Positions 54,281 through 62,686 are shown, counted from the stretch's first letter. The stretch is 64,000 bases of DNA from Chitinophagaceae bacterium UBA4411 (GCA_002400415.1 DGQP01000007.1:416199-480198); one strand, 5' to 3'. Translations and numbers: made by a program. The notes: generated by a model not told the origin, from the sequence alone.

Positions 54281-55321
54281 TTATAACGATTTACAAATAT
54301 TTTTTACAATAGCCGGCCCCTCGTAAATAAAGCCGGTCCATACCTGGACCAATGTGGCGCCGGCTGCCATTTTTTCTTTCGCATCTTCACCGGTAAAAAT
54401 TCCGCCCGATGCCATCACGGGTATTTCACCCTTCAATCGTTCACAAAGATATTTTACCACTTCGGTACTTCTTTGTTTCAAAGGGATGCCACTCAATCCG
54501 CCTGCACCAATGGCCTCCAGTCTGGAACCCGGAGCCGTAAGTCCTTCCCTGCTGATTGTAGTATTCGTAGCCACGAGACCGTCTAATTTTATCTCCAGGG
54601 CAAGGTCAATCACATCATCAATTTGCTCTTTGGTAAGATCAGGCGCTATTTTTAAAAAGATGGGTTTTGAAGTTGCTTCACCATTATTGATCATCTGCAA
54701 ATGTTGCAGAATTTTTCGCAGCGATTCTTTTTCCTGCAATTCCCTCAAACCCGGTGTATTGGGTGAGCTTACATTCACCACGAAATAATCAACATAGGGG
54801 TGCAATTCTTTGAAACAAATTTCATAATCCTTCCAGGCATCTTCATTCGGCGTCACTTTGTTCTTGCCAATATTACCGCCGATGATGAGGGAAGATGAAT
54901 GTTGTGCCGCAGCGGATCTCCATTTTTCTAAGCGTTTAGCAACAGCCTTCACGCCATCATTATTAAATCCCATCCGGTTGATAAGGGCTTTGTCGTCTAC
55001 TAAACGAAATACCCTTGGCTTTTCATTACCCGGTTGTGCAAGTGGTGTCACGGTCCCGATCTCCACAAAGCCAAAACCAAGTGCTTCCAGTTCCCGCAGG
55101 TACACTGCATTTTTATCAAAGCCGGCACCAAGCCCTACGGGATTGCTGAACCGGAGCCCGGCTACCATCCATTCGCTGCCCGGATTTTTTTTGGGAGTAA
55201 AGCAGGCGGCCAGCAAGGGCCGCAAGCCGATGCTGCAGAGTAGTTTCAGGCCATTCATTGAAAAATAATGCACCTTTTCAGGTGAAAAGCAAAACAGGAT
55301 ACTGCGGAGAATTTTATACAT
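54281..55321 (-). CDS. pyrD: Dihydroorotate dehydrogenase (quinone-dependent, class 2)
   Basis: PyrD oxidises dihydroorotate to orotate in pyrimidine synthesis and passes electrons to quinone. The 346-aa protein has the class 2 N-terminal membrane helix region (MYKILRSILFCFSPEKVHYFSM), FSNPVGLGAGFDKNAVYLRELEALGFGFVEIGTVTP, NRMGFNNDG, FVVNVSSPNTPGLRELQ with the catalytic Ser class, and GAGGLSGIPLKQRS, with MASGGIFTGEDA near the end. Confidence 0.95.
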   Translation of the reverse strand: MYKILRSILFCFSPEKVHYFSMNGLKLLCSIGLRPLLAACFTPKKNPGSEWMVAGLRFSNPVGLGAGFDKNAVYLRELEALGFGFVEIGTVTPLAQPGNEKPRVFRLVDDKALINRMGFNNDGVKAVAKRLEKWRSAAAQHSSSLIIGGNIGKNKVTPNEDAWKDYEICFKELHPYVDYFVVNVSSPNTPGLRELQEKESLRKILQHLQMINNGEATSKPIFLKIAPDLTKEQIDDVIDLALEIKLDGLVATNTTISREGLTAPGSRLEAIGAGGLSGIPLKQRSTEVVKYLCERLKGEIPVMASGGIFTGEDAKEKMAAGATLVQVWTGFIYEGPAIVKNICKSL

Positions 55322-55358
55322 ACCGGCTGCGAAGATAACTGAACTTTTAACAGCCTTT

Positions 55359-55390
55359 TTTGGTTGAACAAATAACTCTGGTTACTTTTG
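55359..55390 (+). promoter_or_regulatory. Predicted thiolase promoter
   Basis: TTTG (55359-55362), a 20-nt spacer and TACTTTTG (55383-55390) match the Bacteroidota -33 and -7 boxes. The start near 55397 implies a leader of about 135 nt that contains a word-echo repeat. Confidence 0.6.
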
Positions 55391-55416
55391 AAATAGAAAG
55401 TTGCATAAACAACTAA

Positions 55417-55531
55417 ATGGTTTGTAGTTTGATGTCTATAGTTTACAGTTAATCGCTCCGGGTTAGAAAGAAGACTGTTGCTAATGATGGATCAGTAACT
55501 ACAGGCCTCAAACCATAAACTTCAAACTTTT
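55417..55531. repeat. Word-echo inverted repeat in the thiolase leader
   Basis: ATGGTTTG (55417-55424) is inverted as CAAACCAT (55509-55516). Further words (TAGTTTG, TAGTTTA on the left; CTTCAAAC, GTAACTA on the right) repeat the same theme. The right arm ends at the start codon. Confidence 0.5.
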
Positions 55532-56713
55532 ATGATGCAGGAAGCTTATATCGTTGCCGGCTACAGAACAGCCGTTGGTAAATCCAAAAGGGGTGGTTTC
55601 CGTTTCACCCGTCCGGATGACCTGGCGGTGGATGTCATTAAAGGGTTACTGGCTTCCGTGCCGCAACTCGAAGCCAAAAGGGTGGATGATGTGATTGTGG
55701 GTAATGCTGTTCCCGAAGCTGAACAGGGTTTACAGGTAGGCCGCATCATTGCTGCCCGTGCATTGGGATATGATGTGCCGGGCTTTACGATTAACCGTTA
55801 TTGTGCATCCGGTCTTGAATCTATTGCCATTGCTACAGCCAAAATAAGAATGGGAATGGCCGGTTGTATCGTGGCCGGAGGTGTGGAAAGCATGAGCATG
55901 GTGCCTACAGCCGGCTGGAAAACTGTACCTGCCTATTCGATTGCCAAAGATGAACCCGATTATTATTTGAGTATGGGCCTTACTGCCGAGGCAGTAGCCA
56001 AAGAGTTCAACGTTAGCCGGGAAGCGCAGGATGAATTCTCTTACCATTCTCACCAGAAAGCAATGGCCGCAATACAGGCCGGGCATTTTAAATCAGGCAT
56101 ATTACCCATCAACGTGGAAGAAGTATACCTGGATGCAAAAGGAAAAAAGCAAAAAAGAAATTATGTAGTGGATACGGATGAAGGTCCCCGGGCCGATACA
56201 TCCATAGAAGCGCTGGCTAAATTAAAACCTGCTTTTGCCGCAGGGGGTGTGGTTACAGCCGGCAATTCTTCACAAACATCTGATGGCGCAGCTTTCGTGA
56301 TTGTGATGAGTGAAGGGATGATCAATGAGCTGGGATTAAAACCTATTGGCCGGTTAGTAAGTTCTGCTGTTGCCGGTGTTCATCCCCGCATTATGGGTAT
56401 CGGCCCAGTTGCTGCTATTCCCAAAGCATTGAAACAGGCAGGTATGAACCTTGCCGATATCGATCTTATAGAACTGAACGAGGCTTTTGCTTCGCAATCG
56501 TTAGCGGTAATCCGCGAAGCAGGTTTGGATCCTTCCAGGGTAAATATCAACGGAGGGGCTATTGCTCTGGGTCACCCGTTGGGCTGCACCGGTTGCAAAC
56601 TCACCATCCAGAATTTGCATGATATGAAACGTCTCAATAAAAAATACGGGATGATCAGTGCCTGCGTGGGTGGCGGACAGGGTATCGCCGGTATTATCGA
56701 AAATATTCAATAG
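55532..56713 (+). CDS. Acetyl-CoA C-acyltransferase (thiolase)
   Basis: Thiolases cleave 3-ketoacyl-CoA in beta-oxidation or condense acetyl-CoA. The 393-aa protein has the nucleophile Cys91 in [10 protein letters not shown], the [15 protein letters not shown] active-site His, the second Cys in [10 protein letters not shown], and the [10 protein letters not shown] loop. Full family length. Degradative (FadA-like) use is likely given the acyl-CoA dehydrogenase elsewhere in the window, but no partner multifunctional gene is adjacent. Confidence 0.93.
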   Translation: MMQEAYIVAGYRTAVGKSKRGGFRFTRPDDLAVDVIKGLLASVPQLEAKRVDDVIVGNAVPEAEQGLQVGRIIAARALGYDVPGFTINRYCASGLESIAIATAKIRMGMAGCIVAGGVESMSMVPTAGWKTVPAYSIAKDEPDYYLSMGLTAEAVAKEFNVSREAQDEFSYHSHQKAMAAIQAGHFKSGILPINVEEVYLDAKGKKQKRNYVVDTDEGPRADTSIEALAKLKPAFAAGGVVTAGNSSQTSDGAAFVIVMSEGMINELGLKPIGRLVSSAVAGVHPRIMGIGPVAAIPKALKQAGMNLADIDLIELNEAFASQSLAVIREAGLDPSRVNINGGAIALGHPLGCTGCKLTIQNLHDMKRLNKKYGMISACVGGGQGIAGIIENIQ

Positions 56714-56739
56714 GCAATCGTTCACATGCGTAATAGTTA

Positions 56740-56770
56740 ACCGGGAGTGAAAACTCCCGGTATTTTTTTA
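56740..56770 (+). terminator. Terminator after thiolase
   Basis: ACCGGGAGT (56740-56748) and ACTCCCGGT (56753-56761) are perfect 9-bp arms around GAAA, followed by a T-run. Confidence 0.9.
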
Positions 56771-56786
56771 GTTTGATATTATCTGC

Positions 56787-57422
56787 CTATTTTTTCCGGC
56801 CTGTAAACCGGATCACTGAACCCGTTCCATTATGAAAAAGGCCTTCATTCAGCTCAACTTCCTTTTCTGCTAGTTCTATAACCTCATAATCTGCAAAGTC
56901 TGCTTTTATTTCATCTATAGAGAACAGCATATCTGTGTCGCGGGGTCCGCCAATTTTTTCATTCCGGGTCAGGTAGTCAATATGGTTCTTACTAAACGCC
57001 TCAAAAATCAGTATCCCGCCTTTTCGCAAATAACTGTCAAGCGTTTTATGATATGCCGATTTAATGGCTGCGGGGAAGTGGGCATAAATCAGGGCAATGG
57101 CATCAAACTCTTCCTGTTTATAACCCAGCGTCTGCAATTCGCCAACCCGGTAGTCAATTGTTACCTGGCTGGCTGCTGCAAGCTGCAGGGCTTTCTTTTT
57201 ACCTTCGGTGCTGATGTCAAATGAAGACACTGTCCAGCCAAGGCTGGCTGCAAATACCCCATTACGTCCTTCTCCATCTGCCGGGAAAAGGATTTTACCG
57301 GGACCCAGTTTCTCTAATTGCTCCTTTAAATAACTATTGGGTTGTTTGCCATAGGCAAACTCTTCTTTACTATACCGTTCATTCCATCTGTCGGTCCAGG
57401 GCTCATTCATGTCTTGTTTCAT
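56787..57422 (-). CDS. Class I SAM-dependent methyltransferase
   Basis: The 211-aa protein is a TehB-like small methyltransferase: [21 protein letters not shown] at the start, a SAM motif I in [20 protein letters not shown], motif II in [15 protein letters not shown], and [14 protein letters not shown]. The substrate is unknown; proteins of this subgroup are often annotated as thiol or tellurite-type methyltransferases. Met5 (57410) is an alternative start. It is the downstream gene of a minus-strand run. Confidence 0.87.
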   Translation of the reverse strand: MKQDMNEPWTDRWNERYSKEEFAYGKQPNSYLKEQLEKLGPGKILFPADGEGRNGVFAASLGWTVSSFDISTEGKKKALQLAAASQVTIDYRVGELQTLGYKQEEFDAIALIYAHFPAAIKSAYHKTLDSYLRKGGILIFEAFSKNHIDYLTRNEKIGGPRDTDMLFSIDEIKADFADYEVIELAEKEVELNEGLFHNGTGSVIRFTGRKK

Positions 57423-57451
57423 TTAAGATGATTAATGAATAATAGTGATGC

Positions 57452-57676
57452 TTATCTTCTTTCTATCCTGGCGGAGAGCAGGCGGATGATAAAATTGACA
57501 AAGGGCACCCCGGCAAAAACGATCCAGGGAACTAAAGTCAGTGTCAGTAGTAATGTTCTTTGGTACAGGGGCAAGACGGATAATGATTCCCCGAACAGGT
57601 AAAGAAACAGGGTGATAGAAGGATAGATTACAACCCAGGTCTTTAGCGAGGCGATAATTTTTGCTTTTGTCTTCAT
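57452..57676 (-). CDS. Small membrane protein, 74 aa
   Basis: From ATG 57676 the 74-aa protein has two hydrophobic helices (VVIYPSITLFLYLFGESL and TLTLVPWIVFAGVPFVNFIIRLL) with a Lys-rich start and an Arg-rich end (SARIERR), so both ends probably face the cytoplasm. I do not recognise a family with certainty; it resembles small DUF2798-type membrane proteins in layout. It sits between the AraC regulator and the methyltransferase. Confidence 0.65.
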   Translation of the reverse strand: MKTKAKIIASLKTWVVIYPSITLFLYLFGESLSVLPLYQRTLLLTLTLVPWIVFAGVPFVNFIIRLLSARIERR

Positions 57677-57767
57677 ACAATTTACTTTTAATGATGAACG
57701 TGATAATGCACAAAATTATCGACAGGAGCAGGCGGTATGATAAGACAAAGCTGTAGTTGAACAGGAC

Positions 57768-58688
57768 TTATCCGGAGTTTTGCCGGAACTGCTCAGGGGA
57801 AAAACCGGTTTGTTTCTTAAACAGCCTGATAAAATAGGAAACATCTTCATAGCCCAGCTGCCAGGCTATTTGGTTTACCTGGTTGGTGGTTGCCAGCAGA
57901 TAACGTTTGGCTTCCAGGATAATATGTTCAGTAATAACCTGCGAACAGGTTTTGCCCAGTGATGTTTTGCAGATAGCATTCAGCTGGTAAGGAGTGAGAT
58001 TCATCAGTGCGGCATAGTGGGACACTTGTTTCCGTGTGGCGATATGTATGTTCAGTAATTCTAAAAATTCTTCCAGCCTTTCCCGGGTATAGGAAACAGT
58101 AGCAGGGGAACCGTTCCTGCAGTTTTGCCGGATCAGTTCAATCAATAGAATATCAAGATTTGCCCGGATCACTTCTTCGTACTTCTCCTGCCTGTTGTTG
58201 TACTCATTAAAAATATGCGCCAGGGCAGACAAAGGTCTTTTAAAGCCGGCAGCATCAAACCGGCAAAAATTCATCTTATTGATTTTGCGTAACAGATGGT
58301 TCGAGGCTTTGTCATGCGGGTAGTAGAAACCGGCTTTAAACTGAAGCAGGTACCCGGAACTTCCTGACTTCAATGTGAGCTGGTGCACCTGGCCGGGCTG
58401 CATGAAGAAAACAGAATGGTTGCAGACTTTAAAACTGGTGAAATCAATTTCATGAACACCTGCTCCTTTTTCCAATGCGAGGATATAAAAAAAGTCATGC
58501 CGGTGAAGTTCCTGCACCATATCTTTTCCGGCAAGCAGGAGCTGTATGTCCCGGATGCTGAAAGATTCAGCAATTGCCGGTTCTTTTTGTGTTGCAGTAA
58601 TCTGCCTGGTGGGTATCTTTTTCATTGTAACGGCAGGGCATGGCTCATTCTTCAGCTTCTTCACCATTTTTTTGTCATCATCAATCAA
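57768..58688 (-). CDS. AraC-family transcriptional regulator
   Basis: The 306-aa protein has an N-terminal cupin-like sensing domain (about 45-150; LHRHDFFYILALEKGAGVHEIDF, VFFMQPGQVHQL) and a C-terminal AraC double HTH (about 205-305; HYAALMNLTPYQLNAICKTSLG, QIAWQLGYEDVSYFIRLFKKQTGFSPEQFRQ). Its start overlaps the end of the VOC gene by 8 nt, so it is probably translated from the same message. It may control the small genes next to it. Confidence 0.9.
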   Translation of the reverse strand: MIDDDKKMVKKLKNEPCPAVTMKKIPTRQITATQKEPAIAESFSIRDIQLLLAGKDMVQELHRHDFFYILALEKGAGVHEIDFTSFKVCNHSVFFMQPGQVHQLTLKSGSSGYLLQFKAGFYYPHDKASNHLLRKINKMNFCRFDAAGFKRPLSALAHIFNEYNNRQEKYEEVIRANLDILLIELIRQNCRNGSPATVSYTRERLEEFLELLNIHIATRKQVSHYAALMNLTPYQLNAICKTSLGKTCSQVITEHIILEAKRYLLATTNQVNQIAWQLGYEDVSYFIRLFKKQTGFSPEQFRQNSG

Positions 58689-59058
58689 TGGGTTCCCACA
58701 ATTGAATTTTATTCCCCTCCATGTCTAAAATGTGAACGAATTTTCCATAATCGTAAGTCTCAATACTATCAACGATGGTTACGTTTTCCTTTTTTAGTTC
58801 CTCCACCAATGCTTCCAGGTTTTCCACCCGGTAATTGATCATAAAGTCTTTTGAGGAGGGCTCAAAGTATTTTGTTGTTTCAGGAAACGGGGTCCATTGT
58901 GTTTGCCCTTTCTTCGTGCCATCCGCATCTTCATACCATTCAAAACTGGCTCCATAAGGATTGGTATTTAAGCCAAGATGTTTTTGATACCATTCGGTGA
59001 CTTTTTTCGGGTCTTTGCATTTGAAAAAAACGCCGCCAATACCTGTTACTTTTTTCAT
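58681..59058 (-). CDS. VOC-family (glyoxalase/bleomycin-resistance fold) protein
   Basis: The 125-aa protein has two beta-alpha-beta-beta-beta units: GIGGVFFKCKDPKKVTEWYQKHLGL in the first, MINYRVENLEALVEELKKENVTI and the FVHILDMEGNKIQLWEP end in the second, where the Glu is a common metal ligand. VOC proteins bind metals and small molecules in lyases, dioxygenases or resistance proteins; the ligand is not known. It is cotranscribed with the AraC regulator. Confidence 0.88.
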   Translation of the reverse strand: MKKVTGIGGVFFKCKDPKKVTEWYQKHLGLNTNPYGASFEWYEDADGTKKGQTQWTPFPETTKYFEPSSKDFMINYRVENLEALVEELKKENVTIVDSIETYDYGKFVHILDMEGNKIQLWEPID

Positions 59059-59216
59059 TGTTGTTGTTTTTTCATTTTGTGTTGCAAAATTGGTTTAGGC
59101 GTGCAAACGGGTCCGGAAAGCTGCTGTACTTCCCTGAGCCGGCAGCACCCTTTTAGCAGGTCTGGCAGTTGTCCGGTGGCTGTTTTTACTCCTGCCGGCA
59201 CAAACACCCTTTGCTG

Positions 59217-60002
59217 TCAGCTGCCGCCTTTCTGTCGTTTCAGTTTGGCATCGGTTTCCGACCAGATATTATCCTTCTCAAACCCGCCATTTTCTTTTTG
59301 CCTTGTATAGATATACTTGTTGTTCTTAATTAAAAACTTCATTTGCCGGATTTGTCCGTCCTGGTAATAATTAGAATAAACGTTCAGCGTCAAATGATTT
59401 GCGTTTGGATTTTTAATAACGAACTCTTTGGTTCCCCGGAGCTCATAGCAGCCGGTAAATATACTTTTCATCCCGTCTGCCGGCCGCCGGACACGAATTG
59501 TGCGGCTATTGGTTACTATTTCTTCCGGAATATACCCGGCGAATGCACAGCGGGTTGTTCTGTGCGGCGCCACCCTTGTAAGCTTTTTCTTCTTTAGTTC
59601 ATTAAATGAGTAATCAAGCCGGTCAATTTGTACCGTATCGGTCTTGATAATGTTCCCGTTTATGTCAAAATACCTTTTAATATGGTTAAAGGTCAGGAGG
59701 AGAGAGGTATCGCCCTGCTGTTCTTCTTCTGTAAAATCCCATTCAACAAATACTTTTTTTGTCAGCCCGGGATTCAGGACAATGGTGTCACCGGCAAGTG
59801 TCCACTTCCCTTTTTCTGAAAAGGGCTCCCACCTGTAAAAGACAGGGTGTAATTCACTTGTTGTATAGGTAAATGTGGAATCGGGATTAAATTTCACTTC
59901 AACGCGGGGGAGAGAACTGCTGTACGTTCCGGCAACTTTTTGTAGCTGTCCGGAGGACAGTGCCGGGAAAATTATTGCTATGATAATTACTGACTGCCGC
60001 AT
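59217..60002 (-). CDS. Secreted hypothetical protein, 261 aa
   Basis: The family is not recognised. The protein has an N-terminal signal peptide (SVIIIAIIFPALSSGQ). The mature start VAGTYSSSLPRVEVKFNPDSTFTY and KGKWTLAGDTIVLN look like a lipocalin-type or copper-resistance-like beta-barrel opening often seen in Bacteroidota exported proteins. The second half is rich in Arg/Lys and Tyr (TRQKENGGFEKDNIW). It is separated from the VOC gene by a G+C-rich spacer with GCCGGC hairpins. No partner is evident. Confidence 0.7.
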   Translation of the reverse strand: MRQSVIIIAIIFPALSSGQLQKVAGTYSSSLPRVEVKFNPDSTFTYTTSELHPVFYRWEPFSEKGKWTLAGDTIVLNPGLTKKVFVEWDFTEEEQQGDTSLLLTFNHIKRYFDINGNIIKTDTVQIDRLDYSFNELKKKKLTRVAPHRTTRCAFAGYIPEEIVTNSRTIRVRRPADGMKSIFTGCYELRGTKEFVIKNPNANHLTLNVYSNYYQDGQIRQMKFLIKNNKYIYTRQKENGGFEKDNIWSETDAKLKRQKGGS

Positions 60003-60153
60003 AAGACAACTGTTAACGGCCCGGCCCTGGTATGCCGGGCATTTGAAAATTGGCAGTCCAAATGTAGGAAGAAAGCTTAATAGCAGAACAGCGGTTTGGT
60101 ACTACGCCGGGCAGTATAAAAAGTTAATGTTTAGCCTGGGTTTACACATCGTG

Positions 60154-60744
60154 TCACTTTGCTGTTAGAAAAAGAGCCACATAGGGCCTGTATTCAAAGC
60201 CTTTTTCTTCGAACTCAACCATTTTATTAATTTCATCAATATTCAAATAAAGCTCTGCATATTCGTCTTCTCCGGCACCTTCAAAAAAGATTTTAATATG
60301 ATTTATTGTTTCAGGCCTTTTTTCCCCGTTACCTTTAAAAGAGAGGTCATTTAGTCCGGCATAGCTGCATAAAATTTTAGTCGTAAACTTTAAATTGTTT
60401 TGCAACCTGAGGCCGTAGATTGAGTAAAGTTTTTTTAGAAAGTTGTCACTGGTATCACCCAGTGTCCTGAAAACCACTCCGTCTCCAAATTTATTTATAC
60501 GGATAGGAATTTCTAACTCAAAACCTGCTGGTTGTCCATTGTCAACCGAACAACCTTTATACACATAGGAAGTGTCTTTGATTGATTTATTCAGTATATG
60601 AAGCTTAAAATTTCCACCCCAATCTGCCTGTTTGTCAATAATTATTGTTTGCAAAGTGTCAATGCCTGTTTGATTTCCCGGACGCTGATTACAGTGAGCA
60701 GAGAGAATTGCAAGAAGCAGTACTCCTTTACGAAGTTTATTCAT
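60154..60744 (-). CDS. Hypothetical exported protein, 196 aa
   Basis: The family is not recognised. A signal segment (GVLLLAILSAHC) ends in a Cys that may be lipidated, although His at -1 is atypical. The mature part is mixed alpha/beta (DKQADWGGNFKLHILN, LKFTTKILCSYAGLNDLSF, AELYLNIDEINKMVEFEEKG). Its start codon lies just inside an element end reading GTTATGTGCC on the plus strand (60749-60758), the same word found at the end of the element at 63394-63403, so it may be the first gene of the cassette-like array. Confidence 0.7.
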   Translation of the reverse strand: MNKLRKGVLLLAILSAHCNQRPGNQTGIDTLQTIIIDKQADWGGNFKLHILNKSIKDTSYVYKGCSVDNGQPAGFELEIPIRINKFGDGVVFRTLGDTSDNFLKKLYSIYGLRLQNNLKFTTKILCSYAGLNDLSFKGNGEKRPETINHIKIFFEGAGEDEYAELYLNIDEINKMVEFEEKGFEYRPYVALFLTAK

Positions 60745-60748
60745 TGTT

Positions 60749-60862
60749 GTTATGTGCCATGTTAAATCGGTTTGAAAACCGTCAACTTATTTCAGGACGA
60801 GACAAACGGGACGATGAGTATATATTCGTTCAGCCGCCATAGCGCAAAACCCCGTTAGGCGC
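60749..60862. repeat. Cassette-boundary element E0 (partial)
   Basis: The spacer between the exported-protein gene and yoeB has GTTATGTGCC at one end and CGTTAGGCGC (60853-60862) at the other, preceded by GCGCAAAACCCC, which resembles the right ends of E2 and E3 (GCAAA...C...GTT.GGC). Inside is a hairpin CGGTTT-GA-AAACCG. Similarity to the other elements is weak in the middle. Confidence 0.4.
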
Positions 60863-60867
60863 AGGCT

Positions 60868-61140
60868 TCAATCATAGTGAAATCGGCATTGGATAATATA
60901 ACATTTTTGGTCTACCCCTTTTTTGCCTTCAACTTTATAAACGAGTCTGTGTTCCCCTGTAATTCGCCTTGACCAATATCCTTTCAAATCATGTCTTAAA
61001 GGTTCCGGCTTTCCTGTTCCTTGAAAAGGTGTCTTTTTTATCTCGTTAAGAAGGTCTTTTATTTTTGCAACAATATTACTATCGATTCCAATCCAATATT
61101 GAAAATCTTCCCATCCATTCTCGGTAAACTCAAAATTCAT
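60868..61140 (-). CDS. yoeB: YoeB-family mRNA interferase toxin
   Basis: YoeB cleaves mRNA in the ribosomal A site. The 90-aa protein keeps the catalytic set seen in E. coli YoeB: Glu46 (GKPEPLRHDL), Arg59 and Arg65 (YWSRRITGEHRLVYKV) and the C-terminal His88-Tyr89 (CRFHYD). It follows the antitoxin gene by 11 nt, the usual order. A stretch just after its stop reads GCGCCTAAC, an RYYYAAC-type core site, so the pair looks like one mobile cassette. Confidence 0.94.
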   Translation of the reverse strand: MNFEFTENGWEDFQYWIGIDSNIVAKIKDLLNEIKKTPFQGTGKPEPLRHDLKGYWSRRITGEHRLVYKVEGKKGVDQKCYIIQCRFHYD

Positions 61141-61151
61141 AGATCAATTTA

Positions 61152-61400
61152 TTACAATTTGAATTTTCGGGTTTTACCACGTTGTAACTGATCAATTGAA
61201 TCATGTAGACGTCGTCTATTCGTTGCCGTTGAAAGAAGGTGTCCGGTTTCATTAAGTGAATTGTATTCCTTCATCGAGAGAATTACAACTGCTTCATCCT
61301 CCGCAGACCTGGAAACAACAATTACATCGGATGACTTGGACACGTCATCAAGATATTTTTTCATGTTACTTCTTAGCTGGCTTATTGATACTGCTTGCAT
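61152..61400 (-). CDS. yefM: YefM-family antitoxin (Phd/YefM fold)
   Basis: The 82-aa protein has the Phd/YefM DNA-binding N terminus ([29 protein letters not shown]) with [15 protein letters not shown], and a C-terminal, probably disordered, toxin-binding tail ([20 protein letters not shown]). YefM neutralises YoeB and represses its own operon. An operator with three GTAC cores spaced 12 bp lies 22-53 bp upstream of its start. Confidence 0.93.
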   Translation of the reverse strand: MQAVSISQLRSNMKKYLDDVSKSSDVIVVSRSAEDEAVVILSMKEYNSLNETGHLLSTATNRRRLHDSIDQLQRGKTRKFKL

Positions 61401-61421
61401 AAGCTTAATAATTTAATGTAA

Positions 61422-61453
61422 ATGTACGTAATTATGTACGGAATGACGTACAT
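61422..61453. promoter_or_regulatory. YefM-YoeB operator with three evenly spaced GTAC cores
   Basis: GTAC occurs at 61424-61427, 61436-61439 and 61448-61451, exactly 12 bp apart. ATGTACGT (61422-61429) and ACGTACAT (61446-61453) are perfect inverted arms centred on the middle GTAC. The E. coli yefM-yoeB operator also uses TGTACA motifs 12 bp apart. Confidence 0.75.
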
Positions 61454-61499
61454 AATTCAGACACGCTATAACTCATTGGAATTATAGAAGTTACGGCTT

Positions 61500-61634
61500 G
61501 CGCCTAACGTTCATGGCTTGATGCTGTGCTGGTACTTTATAACGTCCAGCCCAGAACTGCTCAGCTAAACCTTTAAAAAATTGACGTTTTGCTTGGTTTT
61601 TTACATAGTTCATGTTGTGTGTTCGTGCAGGTGA
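61500..61634. repeat. Cassette-boundary element E1
   Basis: It begins GCGCCTAACGTTC, an RYYYAAC core on the plus strand, and continues GGCTTG..GC.G.GCTGG and GTCCAGCCC as in E2 and E3. Similarity fades after about 75 bp (around GCTAAACCTTT), so it is shorter or deleted relative to the others. Confidence 0.5.
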
Positions 61635-62117
61635 TTATGAAGTCTGCCCAATAATTTTATATTTATTAAACCAACTTAACGCATTACTCCTGATTAACGT
61701 GTCATTGCTTAACTCTGAAATGTATTTATCAAGGGCTTTACTTAAATCGTCAATGAAATTTTCAAGGTTGAGATGTGTCACACCGTTATGCTTTAACAAA
61801 TGAAGTTGTGGCGCTTTTCTTGTCAAGCCGTAAAAAGAACCAATTGAGTAATTGTGAACGAGTTTGTTTCTTAAATCATCGTATAGTTCGTCCGGAATAT
61901 AGTTTGGTAAATAGTCTTTTACAAATTGTCTATACCGTTTGCCAACCTTGTCTGTGTTGTAACGAAAACCGCTTACTTGGTCAATAAGACAACTGCATAA
62001 AATAAATTCTGCGATAGTAAACTCCATCACTTCATTTTTATTGATTTCTATTATGTCTCGCAAATTATACTTTGTGAAGCTGTGAACGATTTGACTGATA
62101 ATTTGGTCGTCATTCAT
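61635..62117 (-). CDS. HEPN-like hypothetical protein, 160 aa
   Basis: The family is not recognised by name. The all-helical protein contains DDLRNKLVHNYSIG, a perfect R-N-x3-H motif of HEPN RNases, with helices before (IAEFILCSCLIDQVSG, KRYRQFVKDYLP) and after (LENFIDDLSKALDKYISEL). HEPN proteins are often toxins or defence nucleases, but many act otherwise, so the role is inferred. It follows a 102-aa gene after 20 nt, so the pair forms one cassette. Codon use is A/T-rich. Confidence 0.7.
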   Translation of the reverse strand: MNDDQIISQIVHSFTKYNLRDIIEINKNEVMEFTIAEFILCSCLIDQVSGFRYNTDKVGKRYRQFVKDYLPNYIPDELYDDLRNKLVHNYSIGSFYGLTRKAPQLHLLKHNGVTHLNLENFIDDLSKALDKYISELSNDTLIRSNALSWFNKYKIIGQTS

Positions 62118-62137
62118 ATGGTTGAACTATCAAAAGA

Positions 62138-62446
62138 TTAATGATAATAAAAGTACCAGTTACTTTGATATTTGTTTTCAAAGTTTTCTTTGCTGTCAAA
62201 CTGTATAGAAATTTCTGCAGAACTTAAAAATTTAGAATTTAAATAATGCTTTACAAGTTTAAAGTATTCATCTTTCATTTCTTGATAAACTGGCAGATTT
62301 TTATTTGTTTCAATTTGGTCATTCCGAAACAAGAAAACAATTAACCATTTCTCGTTCAACTGATGAACTTGCCAAATATCTCCTTTCTCATATGAGGTCA
62401 GAAAGGATTTTAGAACGTCATTAGGAATGTATTTGTTCTCTTGCAT
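62138..62446 (-). CDS. Small hypothetical protein, 102 aa
   Basis: I do not recognise it. The acidic, aromatic-rich protein (IWQVHQLNEKWLIVFLFRNDQ, DEYFKLVKHYLNSKFLSS, SIQFDSKENFENKY) has no signal peptide. It lies 20 nt upstream of the HEPN-like gene on the same strand inside one cassette, the layout of a two-gene toxin-antitoxin pair. It shows no known nucleotidyltransferase or DNA-binding motif. Confidence 0.65.
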   Translation of the reverse strand: MQENKYIPNDVLKSFLTSYEKGDIWQVHQLNEKWLIVFLFRNDQIETNKNLPVYQEMKDEYFKLVKHYLNSKFLSSAEISIQFDSKENFENKYQSNWYFYYH

Positions 62447-62486
62447 TTATTGTCAAGCTTTAAATTTATGAGACGCTTTTTTGCAT

Positions 62487-62686
62487 GACACACAACGTTC
62501 GAGGCTTGCCGCAGGGCTGGAATTGTTGCTGTGTCCGCCCGGCACTGAAGCCGATTGAAAAACTGATGATGAAGTTAACAACTAAAAGCCAAATAGAATT
62601 CCGTCAAGCCCGATATTAGCTGATAGTACTACAACTGCCGATTGTTATTACGTCTGCCAGCCTTGCGGCAAACCTTTTGGCAGTTC
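62487..62686. repeat. Cassette-boundary element E2 with long stem
   Basis: The ~200-bp element starts ACACAACGTTCGAG and ends CTTTTGGCAG. GGCTTGCCGCAGGGCTGG (62503-62520) pairs with CCAGCCTTGCGGCAAACC (62657-62674), 16 of 18, the two mismatches being wobble-type. Blocks such as AACGTTCGAG, TGAAGTTA, AACTAAA, AGCCCGA and GCTGATA recur in the same order in E3. Confidence 0.7.

Noticed and set aside
57432..57713. 93-codon frame overlapping the small membrane protein gene
   Set aside because: It is in another frame of the same region and lacks the two clean TM helices with charged ends seen in 57452-57676.
59090..59216. G+C-rich spacer with several GCCGGC and CCTGCCGGC words as a structured RNA
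   Set aside because: The words can pair, but no family-specific pattern or promoter is visible; most likely a simple terminator-like region.
60019..60040. GCCCGGC...GCCGGGC hairpin as another cassette-boundary element
   Set aside because: It has neither the AACGTTC end nor the internal blocks of E1-E3; probably an ordinary hairpin downstream of the gene at 60154.
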